Counted from the first letter of the stretch, positions 19,977 to 29,814 are shown. The stretch is DNA of 64,000 nt from Colwellia sp. (GCA_013215655.1 JABSOX010000023.1:1-64000), one strand, 5' to 3'. Notes: generated by a model not told the origin, from the letters alone. Translations and numbers: made by a program.

Positions 19977-20006
19977 TTGTTTGGTGAGTAATTGTTTGGC
20001 GAATAA
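19962..20006 (+). repeat. Three 15-bp tandem repeats spanning a stop codon
   Basis: TTGTTTGGTGAGTAA repeats twice exactly, and a third variant TTGTTTGGCGAATAA follows. The first unit encodes the last residues and the TAA stop of the GST gene. The repeat length is a multiple of three, so each unit offers the same in-frame stop. Confidence 0.85.
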
Positions 20007-20100
20007 TATAGAAAGTTGTTTAATTAAACAGAAGTGTTTTTTAAGCTTTATTAAGTTACCTCTATTCTTAGATAGTGCTCAATTTTCATGGACGAAAAAT

Positions 20101-20131
20101 AAAGCACCAAACTTGCGAAAGGTGCTTTTTT
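20101..20131 (+). terminator. Terminator after the GST gene
   Basis: The stem AAAGCACC / GGTGCTTT with a 12-base loop is followed by a T-run. It lies between two convergent genes and could also serve the minus-strand serine hydrolase gene. Confidence 0.7.
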
Positions 20132-20157
20132 GATCGTCAGAGTGCTGATTTAGTTCT

Positions 20158-21534
20158 CTATTGTTTTATTGCAACTTCTGGACTTGTAGCAAGACCACTG
20201 TAGAAATTCATAATTTGTTTTCCTTGCTCGTTTTTATCGATAGTGAAATAAGAAAGGCTTCCTTCATAATAAAAACTGTTATCTGACATCGGTTTAATTA
20301 ACCACTTGTGCCCGTCATCACGCTGTGAGTAAATGCTACCATTTTCAGTCGATATAATTCGTTTAGACTCGCCACTTATTTGATATGAACCGACAAAAGC
20401 ACTAATTTTTTTATCACTTAAGGTTACTGCTTTAAATTCAGGGAAATCGATGTTTAATGCTTTTGCAGCAAGCAACTGTGCAATGTCGCCGGGGTTGCCT
20501 GAATCGTTGTTATTAAGAACTGCCACATATAAGTCTTCTGTTGGAATATAAAAGGCGTTAGTGACAAAACCATGAATGCCGCCGCCATGGCCTATCGCAT
20601 CATACTTGTTTAATTTATACATGCCTAAACCATAACCATAATCAGAGGTTGATTTATCGTTAAGAACAAAATGACGGGTCATTGCTTTATAACTTTCTTT
20701 AGAAATTAATGTGCCGTTTCTAAGGCCAGTAAACCAAATATTTAAGTCATCTACTGTTGAAAGTAAAGAACCGGCTGCATGTGGCCACATCATATTTACC
20801 GGGCCTGCATTTTCATAACCATGTTCAGTTTTCGAATAACCACTAGCGCGATTAGCAATAAGTTGTCTGCCACCATATTGACTACTTTTCATTCCCAATT
20901 TAGCAAAAATATGCTTCTCAATAAAATCAGCATAAGTCTCTTTACTCGCTACTTCGATAATTTTTCCTAATAAAACATAGCCAGTATTTGAATAGCGCAT
21001 CGCTTCGCCTGTTTTTAAAGGCATAGGATGTTTTGCAAACTCTTTTAACATGGCGTCTAAAGTGGTTTCAGTGGTTATTAAATTATTCCATATATGCTGA
21101 TCTTCAGTGTAATTAGCGATACCTGAGGTATGTGTTAAGAGGTTTTCAATAGTGACAACTTGACCCTCTGTAGGGAAGTCAGGCACGTATTTATGAATAT
21201 CATCACTAACTGAAAGCTTTCCTTGTTCACTGAGCATCATGATAGCTGCTGCGGTGAACTGCTTTGTAATAGAGCCAAGGCGAAAAACACTATCAGTTGT
21301 TAAAGGAATTTGATGTTCAATATTAGCCATACCACGAGCTTTTTTATAAAGCACCTTGCCATTTTTACTCACAATTACGGCAACACCAGGCCCTTCTTGG
21401 TCGATAAATGAGTGTAAAACTTGGTCATATGCTTGTTGTGAGGCTTCATCTGATGTTATTTGTGTTTTGGCAATTACACTTGTAATACTTAAACTTAAAA
21501 GTAGAGCTGAACATAAGGTTATTATTTTTTTCAT
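20158..21534 (-). CDS. Secreted serine hydrolase, class C beta-lactamase family
   Basis: This 458-residue protein has a signal peptide (MKKIITLCSALLLSLSITSV, cleavage near IAK). The penicillin-binding fold motifs are S88-I-T-K91, Y181-S-N183 and H306-G-G-G. The family includes D-aminopeptidases, esterases and beta-lactamase-like proteins, so substrate is not predictable. A small C-terminal domain of about 100 residues follows the catalytic domain. I chose the start at 21534 because the signal peptide begins there; the frame is open 34 codons further upstream. Confidence 0.88.
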   Translation of the reverse strand: MKKIITLCSALLLSLSITSVIAKTQITSDEASQQAYDQVLHSFIDQEGPGVAVIVSKNGKVLYKKARGMANIEHQIPLTTDSVFRLGSITKQFTAAAIMMLSEQGKLSVSDDIHKYVPDFPTEGQVVTIENLLTHTSGIANYTEDQHIWNNLITTETTLDAMLKEFAKHPMPLKTGEAMRYSNTGYVLLGKIIEVASKETYADFIEKHIFAKLGMKSSQYGGRQLIANRASGYSKTEHGYENAGPVNMMWPHAAGSLLSTVDDLNIWFTGLRNGTLISKESYKAMTRHFVLNDKSTSDYGYGLGMYKLNKYDAIGHGGGIHGFVTNAFYIPTEDLYVAVLNNNDSGNPGDIAQLLAAKALNIDFPEFKAVTLSDKKISAFVGSYQISGESKRIISTENGSIYSQRDDGHKWLIKPMSDNSFYYEGSLSYFTIDKNEQGKQIMNFYSGLATSPEVAIKQ

Positions 21535-22260
21535 CTTGTTATTCCGAGTAATTAATTTATGTTGTTGAACTATATTATGGTGGGTATGTACTGTTGAGCA
21601 ATGTATTGTCTTCAATTTGAACAATAAAGAAAGCAAGTTACTTTCACATTACACAACTTAAATGTCAATGTGTGAATGACAGTAAATTAATTTGACCAGA
21701 AACAAATAACAACATTAGAAACACCTAAAAGTTCACTGAACAACAGCCACTTGCTGTGAAACAAAAACAGTCTAAATCTATTGCTAATGCAAAGATTGTT
21801 TTTGTTTGTTTGGGCTGCCTAAACTAATTCAACCATTGCTTTGTAGCACAATATCCTCTTATTAAAATTATCTGTAATATCGGTTCGGACGGAAGGACAA
21901 CCGATTTGATTGGTGATTAATAAATAATAGTCATTCTAAAAATATCAATATCATTAAAGTGTTCCCAAGAGAACATAACTTATATTAACACTCTGCTACA
22001 TTGGCAGCATATTTCTAATGGCAACCATTAACGAAAGTTCATGTGCGAAAAACTACGACTATAAGTGCTTTACATAAGGTTGTGAATTGCAAACTATACG
22101 AACATATTTCAACCTTATTGGCTTAAAGTATTTGATTCTTAACGTTATGAGGTGAAATTCCCACTATCTATTAAGTCTTCAATTACACTCATTCAGTTAT
22201 GTTGAAAAAATTAACCTGCATCTACAATTAAAGGTGTCCATCATTATATAGGTAACTTTA
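21535..22260. other. Long gap holding the first rimO remnant
   Basis: The stretch contains the degenerate rimO 5' copy (21676-21827), then a conserved tail of about 30 bp shared with 26333-26365. An imperfect hairpin ATCGGTT...AACCGAT lies near 21882-21908. Nothing else is recognisable before the histidine kinase gene. Confidence 0.5.
21676..21827 (+). pseudogene. Degenerate partial copy of the rimO 5' end (copy 1)
   Basis: Translation of the stretch tracks the N-terminus of the intact RimO at 28309: M-T-V, then an in-frame TAA, FDQKQITTLETPK, one frameshift, and finally NAKIVFVCLGCLN and a stop. The last part matches [14 protein letters not shown] of RimO. The copy therefore has an internal stop and a frameshift and ends at the same codon as copy 2. 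The upstream region does not resemble the rimO promoter. The copy cannot make a product. Confidence 0.8.
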
Positions 22261-24729
22261 ATGATCCATTTCCACAAAGAATTTTTATCACCAGCGATTG
22301 AAAATAAATTTCCCTCAGACATCGCGGTTTGGAAAAATACTATTTATGTTATTACTATAGGGGTTCTTTATTTTCTTACCGTAAAAGCTTGCACGTTGTT
22401 CTTTACTATTCCCAATTTGAATATTAGTGTTTTTTGGCCAGCTAACGCTATATTTGTAGCATTTTTATTAGCGAGTTCTAAACCTCTATGGAAATACATT
22501 TTTTTAGTCGTTTTTGTAGCCAATTATTTGGGAAATATCATTTCAGACCAAAGTTCTTCATTGAGTATTGGTTTTGCGATAGCAAATATCATTGAAGGAG
22601 GAGTGATAGCTTATTTTATTTTTAAATGGAATAAAGCAAATGTCATTTTTGTAAGTTTTAGAAAATTTTATTATTTTATATTCATAGTGTTAGTTGGTAC
22701 TTTGTTAGGTGCATTAGTTGGATCCTTTAATCTTTCATTAGTCTATGGTTCAGATCCTTTTTGGAGTGTTTTTAAGGCCTGGTTTTCAGCGGATGCGCTA
22801 GGAAATATTTTAATGCTTACTGTTATTTTATCATTGAATGATAAAACAACTTCATATAGGAAAATAAGTTTAGAGCAAATAGTAGGTGGAGGAGCCTTAC
22901 TAATTACATCCGTCGTTTTATCAGTATTAATCTACTCTCAAGCGGCAGAGAATAAGATAATCCCACTAAATTACATGGTCTTTCCATTAGCCATTTGGGC
23001 TGCTATACAGTTTAAAGTTAAAGGGGCTTCTCTTGTTGTCCTTCTCATCATCTTTATAGCCCATTGGTATACAGTGCATGGTCAAGGGCCATTCAATGTA
23101 TACGGTATTACAATTCAAGATCATGTTTTTTGGCTACAATGCTATTCAGCTGTATTGTTTATTAGCGCAATCTCTTTAGCTTTGGTTGTTTCAGATAGAC
23201 ATAAAGTTACTAAAAGCTTAAAAGTGAATAAAATGTTGATCGATGAGATATCTAAGGGGATCATTGTTTGTCATCTTGACGTTCCTGATAATAAGCTCTC
23301 TTTTCGTATCATTGCAATTAATGATGCCGCTGAAAACTTAGTACCTAACAGTGAAGATAGTATGCTGGGTAAATGCTTGGTCGACGTGTTTGACAATGAT
23401 TTTGATGGTGAGTTGCTTGGTACATATCATACTTGGATTAAAGCGGGCAAAGGACGTATGACTCATCCCGACTTTGTCGTTGAAAATGCAACAAACAAAA
23501 AGATATTCAAGTGCGAAGCTATGTATGTAGGAGAGAGCTGTATTGGGATTTTTTATGAAGATATAACCGAATCATTACAGGAAGAAGAGCATCATAGGCA
23601 AGCAACAAAACTGGAAGCATTAGGAACATTAGCCGGAGGGGTTGCGCACGACTTTAATAATGTTCTTGGATTGATCGTAGGTTACTCTGTATTAGGTCAA
23701 AAAAACGCCCTGCAGGACAGTAAAGACTTCTATTATTTTAATGAAATATCCAAAGCAGGGAAGAGAGGCTCAGCCTTAGTAAAAAAAATCCTTATCTTCA
23801 GTCGAATGGAGCCAGTTTCGATAAAGCCCATTAACTTAGCGAAGGCGATAAATGAGTCACTTGATATGCTTAGACCCTCTATAGCCGCTAATATCGAAAT
23901 CCAGCGAAATATACATGCAGATGAAAACTTTGTATTGGCGGATGAAACAGATATTTATCAAATAGTGTTAAATCTGTGCGTCAATGCAAGTCATGCGCTT
24001 GAACAGGATGGAGGAATAATAAAGATTAGTTTAAATAAAGTGTCACAAAATGAAAAATTAGAAAAGTCGACATTATTAAATGATAAATCTTATGTAAGAT
24101 TGGATATTTCAGATAATGGCCATGGTATGTCGCTTGAAGTTAAGAGAAAAGTATTTGATCCTTTTTTTACAACTAAAATGAAAGGTAAAGGGACCGGTCT
24201 TGGTTTATCTATGATTTACGGAATTATTAAAAATTATCATGGAGAAATAACTTTAGAAAGTGAAGTAGGAAAAGGAACAACATTCTCTATATTATTCCCA
24301 ATAACTAGATATCAAGAACCTGAATATTTTGATAGGAAAGTTATACATCGTATAGGTTCTGGCCATTTGTTAATTGTTGATGATGAAGCATCGTTAGCCA
24401 ACCTATATAAAAACTTTTTAACAAGCGAAGGGTATAAAATAACAACTTGTAAAGATGGTTTAGAAGCCTTAAATTTATTCTCAATTTCACCGGATAAATA
24501 TAGTTTAGTATTTACTGACCAAGAAATGCCAAATATGACTGGCAAGCAGTTGAGTATTGAGCTATTAAAAATTAAAAATAATATCCCTATTATTATGGCT
24601 ACAGGTTTTAGTGACGCTAGTTCTGAAAAAGAAGCGATGAATATAGGCATCCAAAAATATTTCCTAAAGCCGATTGATCTAAACTTACTCAATCAAACTA
24701 TCATTGAACTATTATTACCTAAAAACTAG
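22261..24729 (+). CDS. Hybrid sensor histidine kinase with MASE1 domain
   Basis: This is an 822-residue membrane sensor kinase. Residues 20-320 form a MASE1-type sensor with about eight helices ([18 protein letters not shown]). A PAS-like region follows (about 330-440). The dimerisation segment [12 protein letters not shown] carries phospho-acceptor H463. The ATPase domain has [20 protein letters not shown] and [13 protein letters not shown] receiver domain follows from about 700, with [10 protein letters not shown] and phospho-acceptor D753 in FTDQEMPN. It has no output domain of its own, so it probably passes phosphate on. The next gene is a Crp-family regulator on the same strand. It lies between two partial rimO copies. 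Confidence 0.93.
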   Translation: MIHFHKEFLSPAIENKFPSDIAVWKNTIYVITIGVLYFLTVKACTLFFTIPNLNISVFWPANAIFVAFLLASSKPLWKYIFLVVFVANYLGNIISDQSSSLSIGFAIANIIEGGVIAYFIFKWNKANVIFVSFRKFYYFIFIVLVGTLLGALVGSFNLSLVYGSDPFWSVFKAWFSADALGNILMLTVILSLNDKTTSYRKISLEQIVGGGALLITSVVLSVLIYSQAAENKIIPLNYMVFPLAIWAAIQFKVKGASLVVLLIIFIAHWYTVHGQGPFNVYGITIQDHVFWLQCYSAVLFISAISLALVVSDRHKVTKSLKVNKMLIDEISKGIIVCHLDVPDNKLSFRIIAINDAAENLVPNSEDSMLGKCLVDVFDNDFDGELLGTYHTWIKAGKGRMTHPDFVVENATNKKIFKCEAMYVGESCIGIFYEDITESLQEEEHHRQATKLEALGTLAGGVAHDFNNVLGLIVGYSVLGQKNALQDSKDFYYFNEISKAGKRGSALVKKILIFSRMEPVSIKPINLAKAINESLDMLRPSIAANIEIQRNIHADENFVLADETDIYQIVLNLCVNASHALEQDGGIIKISLNKVSQNEKLEKSTLLNDKSYVRLDISDNGHGMSLEVKRKVFDPFFTTKMKGKGTGLGLSMIYGIIKNYHGEITLESEVGKGTTFSILFPITRYQEPEYFDRKVIHRIGSGHLLIVDDEASLANLYKNFLTSEGYKITTCKDGLEALNLFSISPDKYSLVFTDQEMPNMTGKQLSIELLKIKNNIPIIMATGFSDASSEKEAMNIGIQKYFLKPIDLNLLNQTIIELLLPKN

Positions 24730-24887
24730 GTGTTAATCGTGATTTTAAAATGAAGTGATTGAGATGTTTTTTTTATTTATAGCTGAAGTTCGTGGTTGCC
24801 ATTGAGTTTTCAATATTAAATTAGATGTTAATTTATAAATTCAAGCTACACTATTTTTTATAAACATTTAAGCATGGGACATGGTGA

Positions 24888-25601
24888 ATGAGAAATGAAA
24901 TTTCCATTAATGATATTGTTTGGCCGTGTGAGTTAAGTACATCATTGAAGAAAAATTTACTTTCTATCGCAAGTCTTAAATTTGAGATTACACCTTTAGG
25001 TGGATCACCAAAAAATCCCTTTAGTGGTGATATTTGTTATCTTTTTGAGGGGATTGCGGTACTTTGTACTTCTACTCCAAATACTTCAACTACCGTAGGT
25101 GGTGTCATAGGGCCACAAGATTGGTTCGGTGTGGGTGGACTAGACGAATCTTTTCGTCCTATTTACACTACTGAGGAGGTTGTACCTGTAGTGTTAATGG
25201 CCTTTCCTAACAAGTTGTTATTAAAGTTGGCTGAACAAGATAATGAAGTGTTCAAGTTTTTATTTTACATTGCTCAGAAATTGCTAAAAAAATGGACGCA
25301 AACAGCAGCGACGGTGATACACGATAAAGAAATGCGTATTGTTTATTATCTGCTGGAACTGCGCGTGCTACACCCTAAAAAAGACGATGTAATACCCATC
25401 ATTAAAATTTCTCAACAACAACTATCTTTCTTGTCTGGCATTTCTCGACCTCGGGTTAATGAAGTACTAAAAGAATTAGAAGTAGCCGAAGAAATTGAAA
25501 TAGCGAGAGGGAGCTTACGCATAATTAACTTGCCAAAACTATCTGCTCGCTTAAACAACCTTAACGTTAGTATGCGTGATCCTCGACTGTTCATTAGTTA
25601 A
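24888..25601 (+). CDS. Crp/Fnr-family transcriptional regulator
   Basis: This 237-residue protein has a cyclic-nucleotide-binding-type beta-barrel (NPFSGDICYLFEG, VIGPQDWFGVGG), although the phosphate-binding Arg/Glu signature of Crp is not clear. A C-terminal Crp-type helix-turn-helix reads ISQQQLSFLSGISRPRVNEV. It lacks the N-terminal Cys cluster of Fnr. It lies 158 bases after the histidine kinase on the same strand. A functional link is plausible but unproven. Confidence 0.85.
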   Translation: MRNEISINDIVWPCELSTSLKKNLLSIASLKFEITPLGGSPKNPFSGDICYLFEGIAVLCTSTPNTSTTVGGVIGPQDWFGVGGLDESFRPIYTTEEVVPVVLMAFPNKLLLKLAEQDNEVFKFLFYIAQKLLKKWTQTAATVIHDKEMRIVYYLLELRVLHPKKDDVIPIIKISQQQLSFLSGISRPRVNEVLKELEVAEEIEIARGSLRIINLPKLSARLNNLNVSMRDPRLFIS

Positions 25602-25632
25602 TATCAATCATCCTAATTTATTTTGCATAAAA

Positions 25633-26005
25633 TTATTCAACGGTTTCTACTATTTTCTGCTCTAATTGATTAATGTTGAATGGCTTTCTCAAATAATTTG
25701 CAAAACCTACTTCTTGACACTTTTCTTTTGTCCCAATTACTGAATCAGCTGTAATTACAATAATTAATGGCACGTTTTTGATGTTACTACTCATTATTTT
25801 TTTAACAAATCCAAAGCCATCCATGTTAGGCATATGACAATCAGAAAGGACAATGTCATAGTTTTTTTGCAGACCTTTTTCATAAGCAGTTCGTTATTAA
25901 CCATATCAGATGTAATACCTAGTTGTTTCAATTGTCCGACAATAACTTTTTTGATTTACGGGGTGGTCTTTCGCTACGAATACTTAGACAATTCCCGCAT
26001 AACCC
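25633..26005 (-). pseudogene. Decayed response-regulator receiver domain
   Basis: The downstream half is open for 66 codons (MPNMDGFGFVKKIM..., VITAD, YLRKPFN) and matches the C-terminal half of a receiver domain. Upstream, in other frames, are V-A-K-D-H-P-V-N-Q-K, then VIVGQLKQLGITSDMVNN, then TAYEKGLQKNYDIVLSDCH. These pieces in order make a normal receiver domain of the BvgS/EvgS type, but they are separated by at least two frameshifts, one in a run of six A/T bases near 25950. The gene is broken. It sits just before the second rimO remnant. Confidence 0.75.
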
Positions 26006-26011
26006 TAGGAA

Positions 26012-26343
26012 TTTAATCACTGTCTTAGTAAATACATTAACTTTGCAATAAGGACGGTTAAACAAGCACTTATGATGCACTCACCAGCCAAGTAGAAGTT
26101 AAACAGACTTCCCATCATAATCCTGTATAACCCGCGCACTAAAATTCACCTGAATCATTTACATTAGTAAAGGCGCCTATGACAGTTACTCAATTTGACC
26201 CGAAGCAAACTACCACCCTAGAAACACCTAAAAAGGTCATTGAGGAGCAGTCTGTTATTTTCACCTCTAGCGCAAAACAAGATGAACCCAATTCAAATCG
26301 CGCTGCAAATATAGGCTTCGTCAGCTTAGATTACCTAAACTAA
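26012..26343 (+). pseudogene. Partial duplicate of the rimO promoter and 5' end (copy 2)
   Basis: Bases 26012-26178 match the region just upstream of rimO (28140-28308), including CCTGTATAA and GCGCACTAAAATTCACCTG. The coding part 26179-26343 is open for 54 codons: [10 protein letters not shown] and on through VIFTS are identical to RimO. It then diverges (SAKQDEPNSNRAANIGFVSLDYLN) and stops. In RimO the same place reads GCPKN, so the copy ends within the first Fe-S motif and has lost that Cys. It cannot be functional. Confidence 0.9.
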
Positions 26344-26563
26344 TTCAAACGTTGCTTTGTAGCGTAAAATCAAATCATTACAATTCAATAACACCTTTTT
26401 TAACATCGATGTACTCAGCAATTGAACAAGAAAAACTATGGGTGACTTGAACGTTCGTTTTACCAATATTTGAATGCACTACCAATGGATAAAACTCCGT
26501 AAGTAAGCATATTTTAAATTTTATTATTTTATTTTATTCGAAATAAATTAATAAGATAGGATG

Positions 26564-27007
26564 TTATTTATTACTAGTTATTATCATAGATTTTAAATGA
26601 TTAATTTTATTAATATCACTTGATGAAATAAATTGTTGTGGGTGATTAGCTGAAAACAGAAAAGGAGTAGTCGGCCCATATTGCTTTAATAACCATAATC
26701 CCTTCTGTCCTTTCTTAAAATTGACAGTTGAACTTATTCTTGCAATTCCTGATCTTTGAATAACAAACAGTAAAAAATCATCAGAAAATGGTCCAGATAA
26801 AATTTTTTCGACTTTAATTATTCCAACGATAAGCCCATCCTGCGTTTCATTATTTGATATTGTAGTACTTCCGATAAGCTCACCAATTACAGCAACGTTC
26901 GTTAGCTCGATAAGCTCTTTCTCTGTTAACTTTACCCATGAAGAAAAAACGAGAAAAGAGGGGGGTAAAAGAGCTATTAACACTAGTGTTATTTTTATAA
27001 TTTTCAC
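26564..27007 (-). CDS. Secreted protein of unknown function
   Basis: This 147-residue protein has an N-terminal hydrophobic segment (ITLVLIALLPPSFLVFSSW) that looks like a signal peptide. The rest is beta-rich and ends with an Asn/Ser tail. The pattern KVEKILSGPFSDDFLLFVI followed by KKGQKGLWLLKQ suggests a small OB-like or TIMP-like fold, but I cannot assign it. It follows the matrixin gene on the same strand at about 110 bases, so the pair may be co-transcribed and the proteins may act together outside the cell. Confidence 0.6.
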   Translation of the reverse strand: MKIIKITLVLIALLPPSFLVFSSWVKLTEKELIELTNVAVIGELIGSTTISNNETQDGLIVGIIKVEKILSGPFSDDFLLFVIQRSGIARISSTVNFKKGQKGLWLLKQYGPTTPFLFSANHPQQFISSSDINKINHLKSMIITSNK

Positions 27008-27119
27008 ATAATAACCTTATAAGTGAAGATGTTGTATGCTCAGGAGAAAGTAAAATCGTACAAAGAGATAATTTCAGTACGATGTAATAATAAGTATTGA
27101 AAGCAATCAATTTGCTAAG

Positions 27120-27866
27120 TTATTTTAGTAAAACCCTAGAGCGACTCGATAGCAAAATCCCTAATAAACCCAACAACATTAACCAAACCATTGATGGTTC
27201 AGGGACAGATACCTTAGTACACAGATACAATGAACAAACAGCACCAATATCCTCTGTACTAAGCCTTGTGAAAAGTTCTGAGCTGCCAATGGTAGGATCC
27301 ATTATATTGCCAGAGCCAGTTCTTGTATGACCTAATCCGATAGAATGACCAATTTCGTGAACTGCAACTCTCGTGATATCAAATGCACTTGAACCTAGAA
27401 AATCTCCTATTTCCCATGACCAACTTTCATCATTCATATGCAAATCACCTGCTATTACTAATGGGTGAACATCATCAGGGTAAAATGCATGAGCCAAGGT
27501 ATTTGAGCTAAAAGGATAACCATCGCCATGGACATTATCTACAAATGTAATGTCAATTGAATCATATTGACCTGCTAAAAAAATTTCTGTGAAGGTTAAG
27601 TTATTGTTAGTTGCATCAGACCATGCATCAAAACCGACCAAAAAAGCATTTTTGATATCAATTGCTGCAAGGCTATTATCTGTAGTCAAATTACCAAAGA
27701 AGTATTTAACATCAATCCCACCTAGACCAGGGCCATCCCAGCCTTCTCCGTATGTTATAATATTGGCATTAACAACATTGGTAAAACTTAGAATTAAGAG
27801 CAACTTTATTGTTATCAATAATTTTGTGACCTTTAACCGATTGATAATAATAGATAGTAAATTCAT
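27120..27866 (-). CDS. Matrixin-like zinc metallopeptidase with PEP-CTERM tail
   Basis: This 248-residue protein has an N-terminal signal segment (LLITIKLLLILSFTNVVNAN) and the metzincin zinc motif HEIGHSIGLGHTRTGSGNIM, including the HExxHxxGxxH ligands and a nearby Met-turn M-D-P. The C-terminus VPEPSMVWLMLLGLLGILL followed by Arg residues is a PEP-CTERM sorting signal, which directs export and exosortase processing. I chose the ATG at 27866 because the frame is open 28 codons further with no signal peptide. No exosortase gene is visible in the window. Confidence 0.88.
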   Translation of the reverse strand: MNLLSIIINRLKVTKLLITIKLLLILSFTNVVNANIITYGEGWDGPGLGGIDVKYFFGNLTTDNSLAAIDIKNAFLVGFDAWSDATNNNLTFTEIFLAGQYDSIDITFVDNVHGDGYPFSSNTLAHAFYPDDVHPLVIAGDLHMNDESWSWEIGDFLGSSAFDITRVAVHEIGHSIGLGHTRTGSGNIMDPTIGSSELFTRLSTEDIGAVCSLYLCTKVSVPEPSMVWLMLLGLLGILLSSRSRVLLK

Positions 27867-28308
27867 TGTATCTACCTTCTTTTTAAACCTCTTTATTATT
27901 GCCTTTAACATTAGCTTAGTTATTTCAGTAATACTAATTGTGATGGTCAATTAAAACTGGCATTTATCGTTATTAATGAGCTTAAGTTAATTGACAGTGT
28001 TAATCATGCAGCTACCCCTAGTTTCTAACCTTTCAAATTTTTGGAAAAGTTAATATTCTTAGTTACTTAACTTAAGTCTTACCTTTATTTATTAAACTAA
28101 TTATTCAGCCTCTCTCAACAATTCTGTATAATCCTACGCATTAAATGACTGCCCTAGCAAGGTCGTTAACTTTGCAATAAAGGCAGTTAAACAACCACTT
28201 ATGACGCTCTAACCAGCCAATCCGAAGTTAAGCAGACTTCCACATCATAATCCTGTATAATCCGCGCACTAAAATTCACCTGAATCATTTTCATTAGTAA
28301 AGGCGCCT
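27867..28308 (+). promoter_or_regulatory. rimO promoter region
   Basis: A -10 element TATAAT is at 28256-28261, about 50 bases before the start; the -35 is weak. A second related block CTGTATAATCCTACGC lies near 28124, and the region 28140-28308 is duplicated at 26012-26178, where the -10 reads TATAAC. Nothing else is recognised. Confidence 0.5.
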
Positions 28309-29745
28309 ATGACAGTTACTCAATTTGACCCGAAGCAAACTACCACCCTAGAAACACCTAAAAAGGTCATTGAGGAGCAGTCTGTTATTTTCACCTCTAA
28401 CGCAAAACGAGATGAACAAAGTCCAGAAAGCGCTGCAAAGATAGGCTTCATCAGTCTCGGTTGCCCAAAAAACCTTGTTGACTCAGAACGTATTCTTACT
28501 CAACTTCGCACTGAAGGTTATGATGTAACCAACAGCTACGATGATGCTGAATTGGTCATTGTAAACACCTGTGGTTTCATTGATTCGGCAGTTAAAGAGT
28601 CGCTTGATACCATTGGTGAAGCGTTAGCTGAAAACGGTAAGGTATTGGTTACAGGTTGTTTAGGCGCAAGAAAAGATGAAATTATTGAGCTTCACCCTAA
28701 TGTTTTAGGTGTTACTGGTCCACATGCTTATGATGAAGTATTAACGCAAGTGCACAAACACGTAACTAAGCCGGTTCATAATCCATTTATAGATTTGGTT
28801 CCTCCTCAAGGGGTAAAGCTTACGCCTAAACATTATGCCTATTTAAAAATATCAGAAGGTTGTAATCACCGTTGTACCTTTTGTATTATTCCATCAATGC
28901 GTGGCGATTTAGACTCACGTCCAGTCGGGGATGTACTAGGTGAAGCACAACGCTTAGTGAAAGCTGGCGTAAAAGAGTTGTTAGTTATTTCACAAGATAC
29001 GTCGGCTTATGGTGTTGATGTAAAACATAAATTAGACTTTTATGAAGGCATGCCTGTTAAAACTCATATGCAGCAACTTTGTGAAGAGTTAGCGAAGCAG
29101 GGCGTTTGGATCCGTTTACATTATGTTTATCCTTATCCGCATGTTGATAAAATTATTCCTCTTATGGCCGAAGGGAAAATACTGCCATATTTAGATATTC
29201 CTTTTCAGCATGCCAATAAACGTATTCTTAAGCTAATGAAACGTCCCGGTAGTTCAGACCGAGTATTAGAGCGTATTGCCAAGTGGCGAGAAATTTGTCC
29301 TGAATTAGTGATCCGTTCAACCTTTATTGTCGGTTTTCCGGGTGAAACCGAAGAAGAGTTTGAAGAGTTATTAGAATTTTTAGAAGAAGCGCAATTAGAC
29401 CGTGTTGGTTGTTTTAAATACTCGCCAGTTACAGGCGCTAAGGCTAATGATTTACCTGATCACGTTTCAGATGACGTGATGGAAGACCGGTTACAGCGTT
29501 TTATGGCAGTACAAGCCAAAATTAGTAGCGATAAATTACAAGCGCGTATTGGTCAAGAATATTTAATCTTAATTGATGAAGTAAACTCTCTTGGCGCGGT
29601 AGGGCGTTCTTATATGGATGCACCCGAAGTGGATGGTAAGGTATATTTGTCGGATGATTTTGATGCTAAACCCGGTGATCTTATTTGGGTACAAATTATC
29701 CATGCAGATGAACATGATGTTTGGGCTGTTCGCGTCGAAGATTAA
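28309..29745 (+). CDS. rimO: Ribosomal protein S12 methylthiotransferase RimO
   Basis: RimO is a radical-SAM enzyme that methylthiolates an Asp of ribosomal protein S12. The N-terminal MTTase domain has its three cluster ligands C52 (SLGCPKN), C88 (VNTCGFID) and C117 (TGCLGA). The radical-SAM cluster is C185-x3-C189-x2-C192 ([16 protein letters not shown]). A C-terminal TRAM domain follows. The protein is 478 residues because it carries an extra N-terminal stretch of about 35 residues compared with E. coli RimO. Two broken copies of its first 50 codons lie upstream. The gene itself looks intact. Confidence 0.97.
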   Translation: MTVTQFDPKQTTTLETPKKVIEEQSVIFTSNAKRDEQSPESAAKIGFISLGCPKNLVDSERILTQLRTEGYDVTNSYDDAELVIVNTCGFIDSAVKESLDTIGEALAENGKVLVTGCLGARKDEIIELHPNVLGVTGPHAYDEVLTQVHKHVTKPVHNPFIDLVPPQGVKLTPKHYAYLKISEGCNHRCTFCIIPSMRGDLDSRPVGDVLGEAQRLVKAGVKELLVISQDTSAYGVDVKHKLDFYEGMPVKTHMQQLCEELAKQGVWIRLHYVYPYPHVDKIIPLMAEGKILPYLDIPFQHANKRILKLMKRPGSSDRVLERIAKWREICPELVIRSTFIVGFPGETEEEFEELLEFLEEAQLDRVGCFKYSPVTGAKANDLPDHVSDDVMEDRLQRFMAVQAKISSDKLQARIGQEYLILIDEVNSLGAVGRSYMDAPEVDGKVYLSDDFDAKPGDLIWVQIIHADEHDVWAVRVED

Positions 29746-29782
29746 TACCTTAGCTTTAGATTACTGTTGTTAGATATCATTG

Positions 29783-29814
29783 AGCCTTACTATGTAAATA
29801 GTAAGGCTTTTTTA
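29783..29814 (+). terminator. rimO terminator
   Basis: An 11-bp stem AGCCTTACTAT / ATAGTAAGGCT closes a GTAA loop and is followed by a T-run. Confidence 0.92.

Noticed and set aside
26880-27110. A 76-codon minus-strand frame overlapping the secreted unknown
   Set aside because: It is in a different frame from the better supported gene and has no family resemblance.
21880-28140. An integrase or transposase in the rimO intervals
   Set aside because: I looked at all frames and recognised none; the cargo genes are regulatory or secreted proteins.
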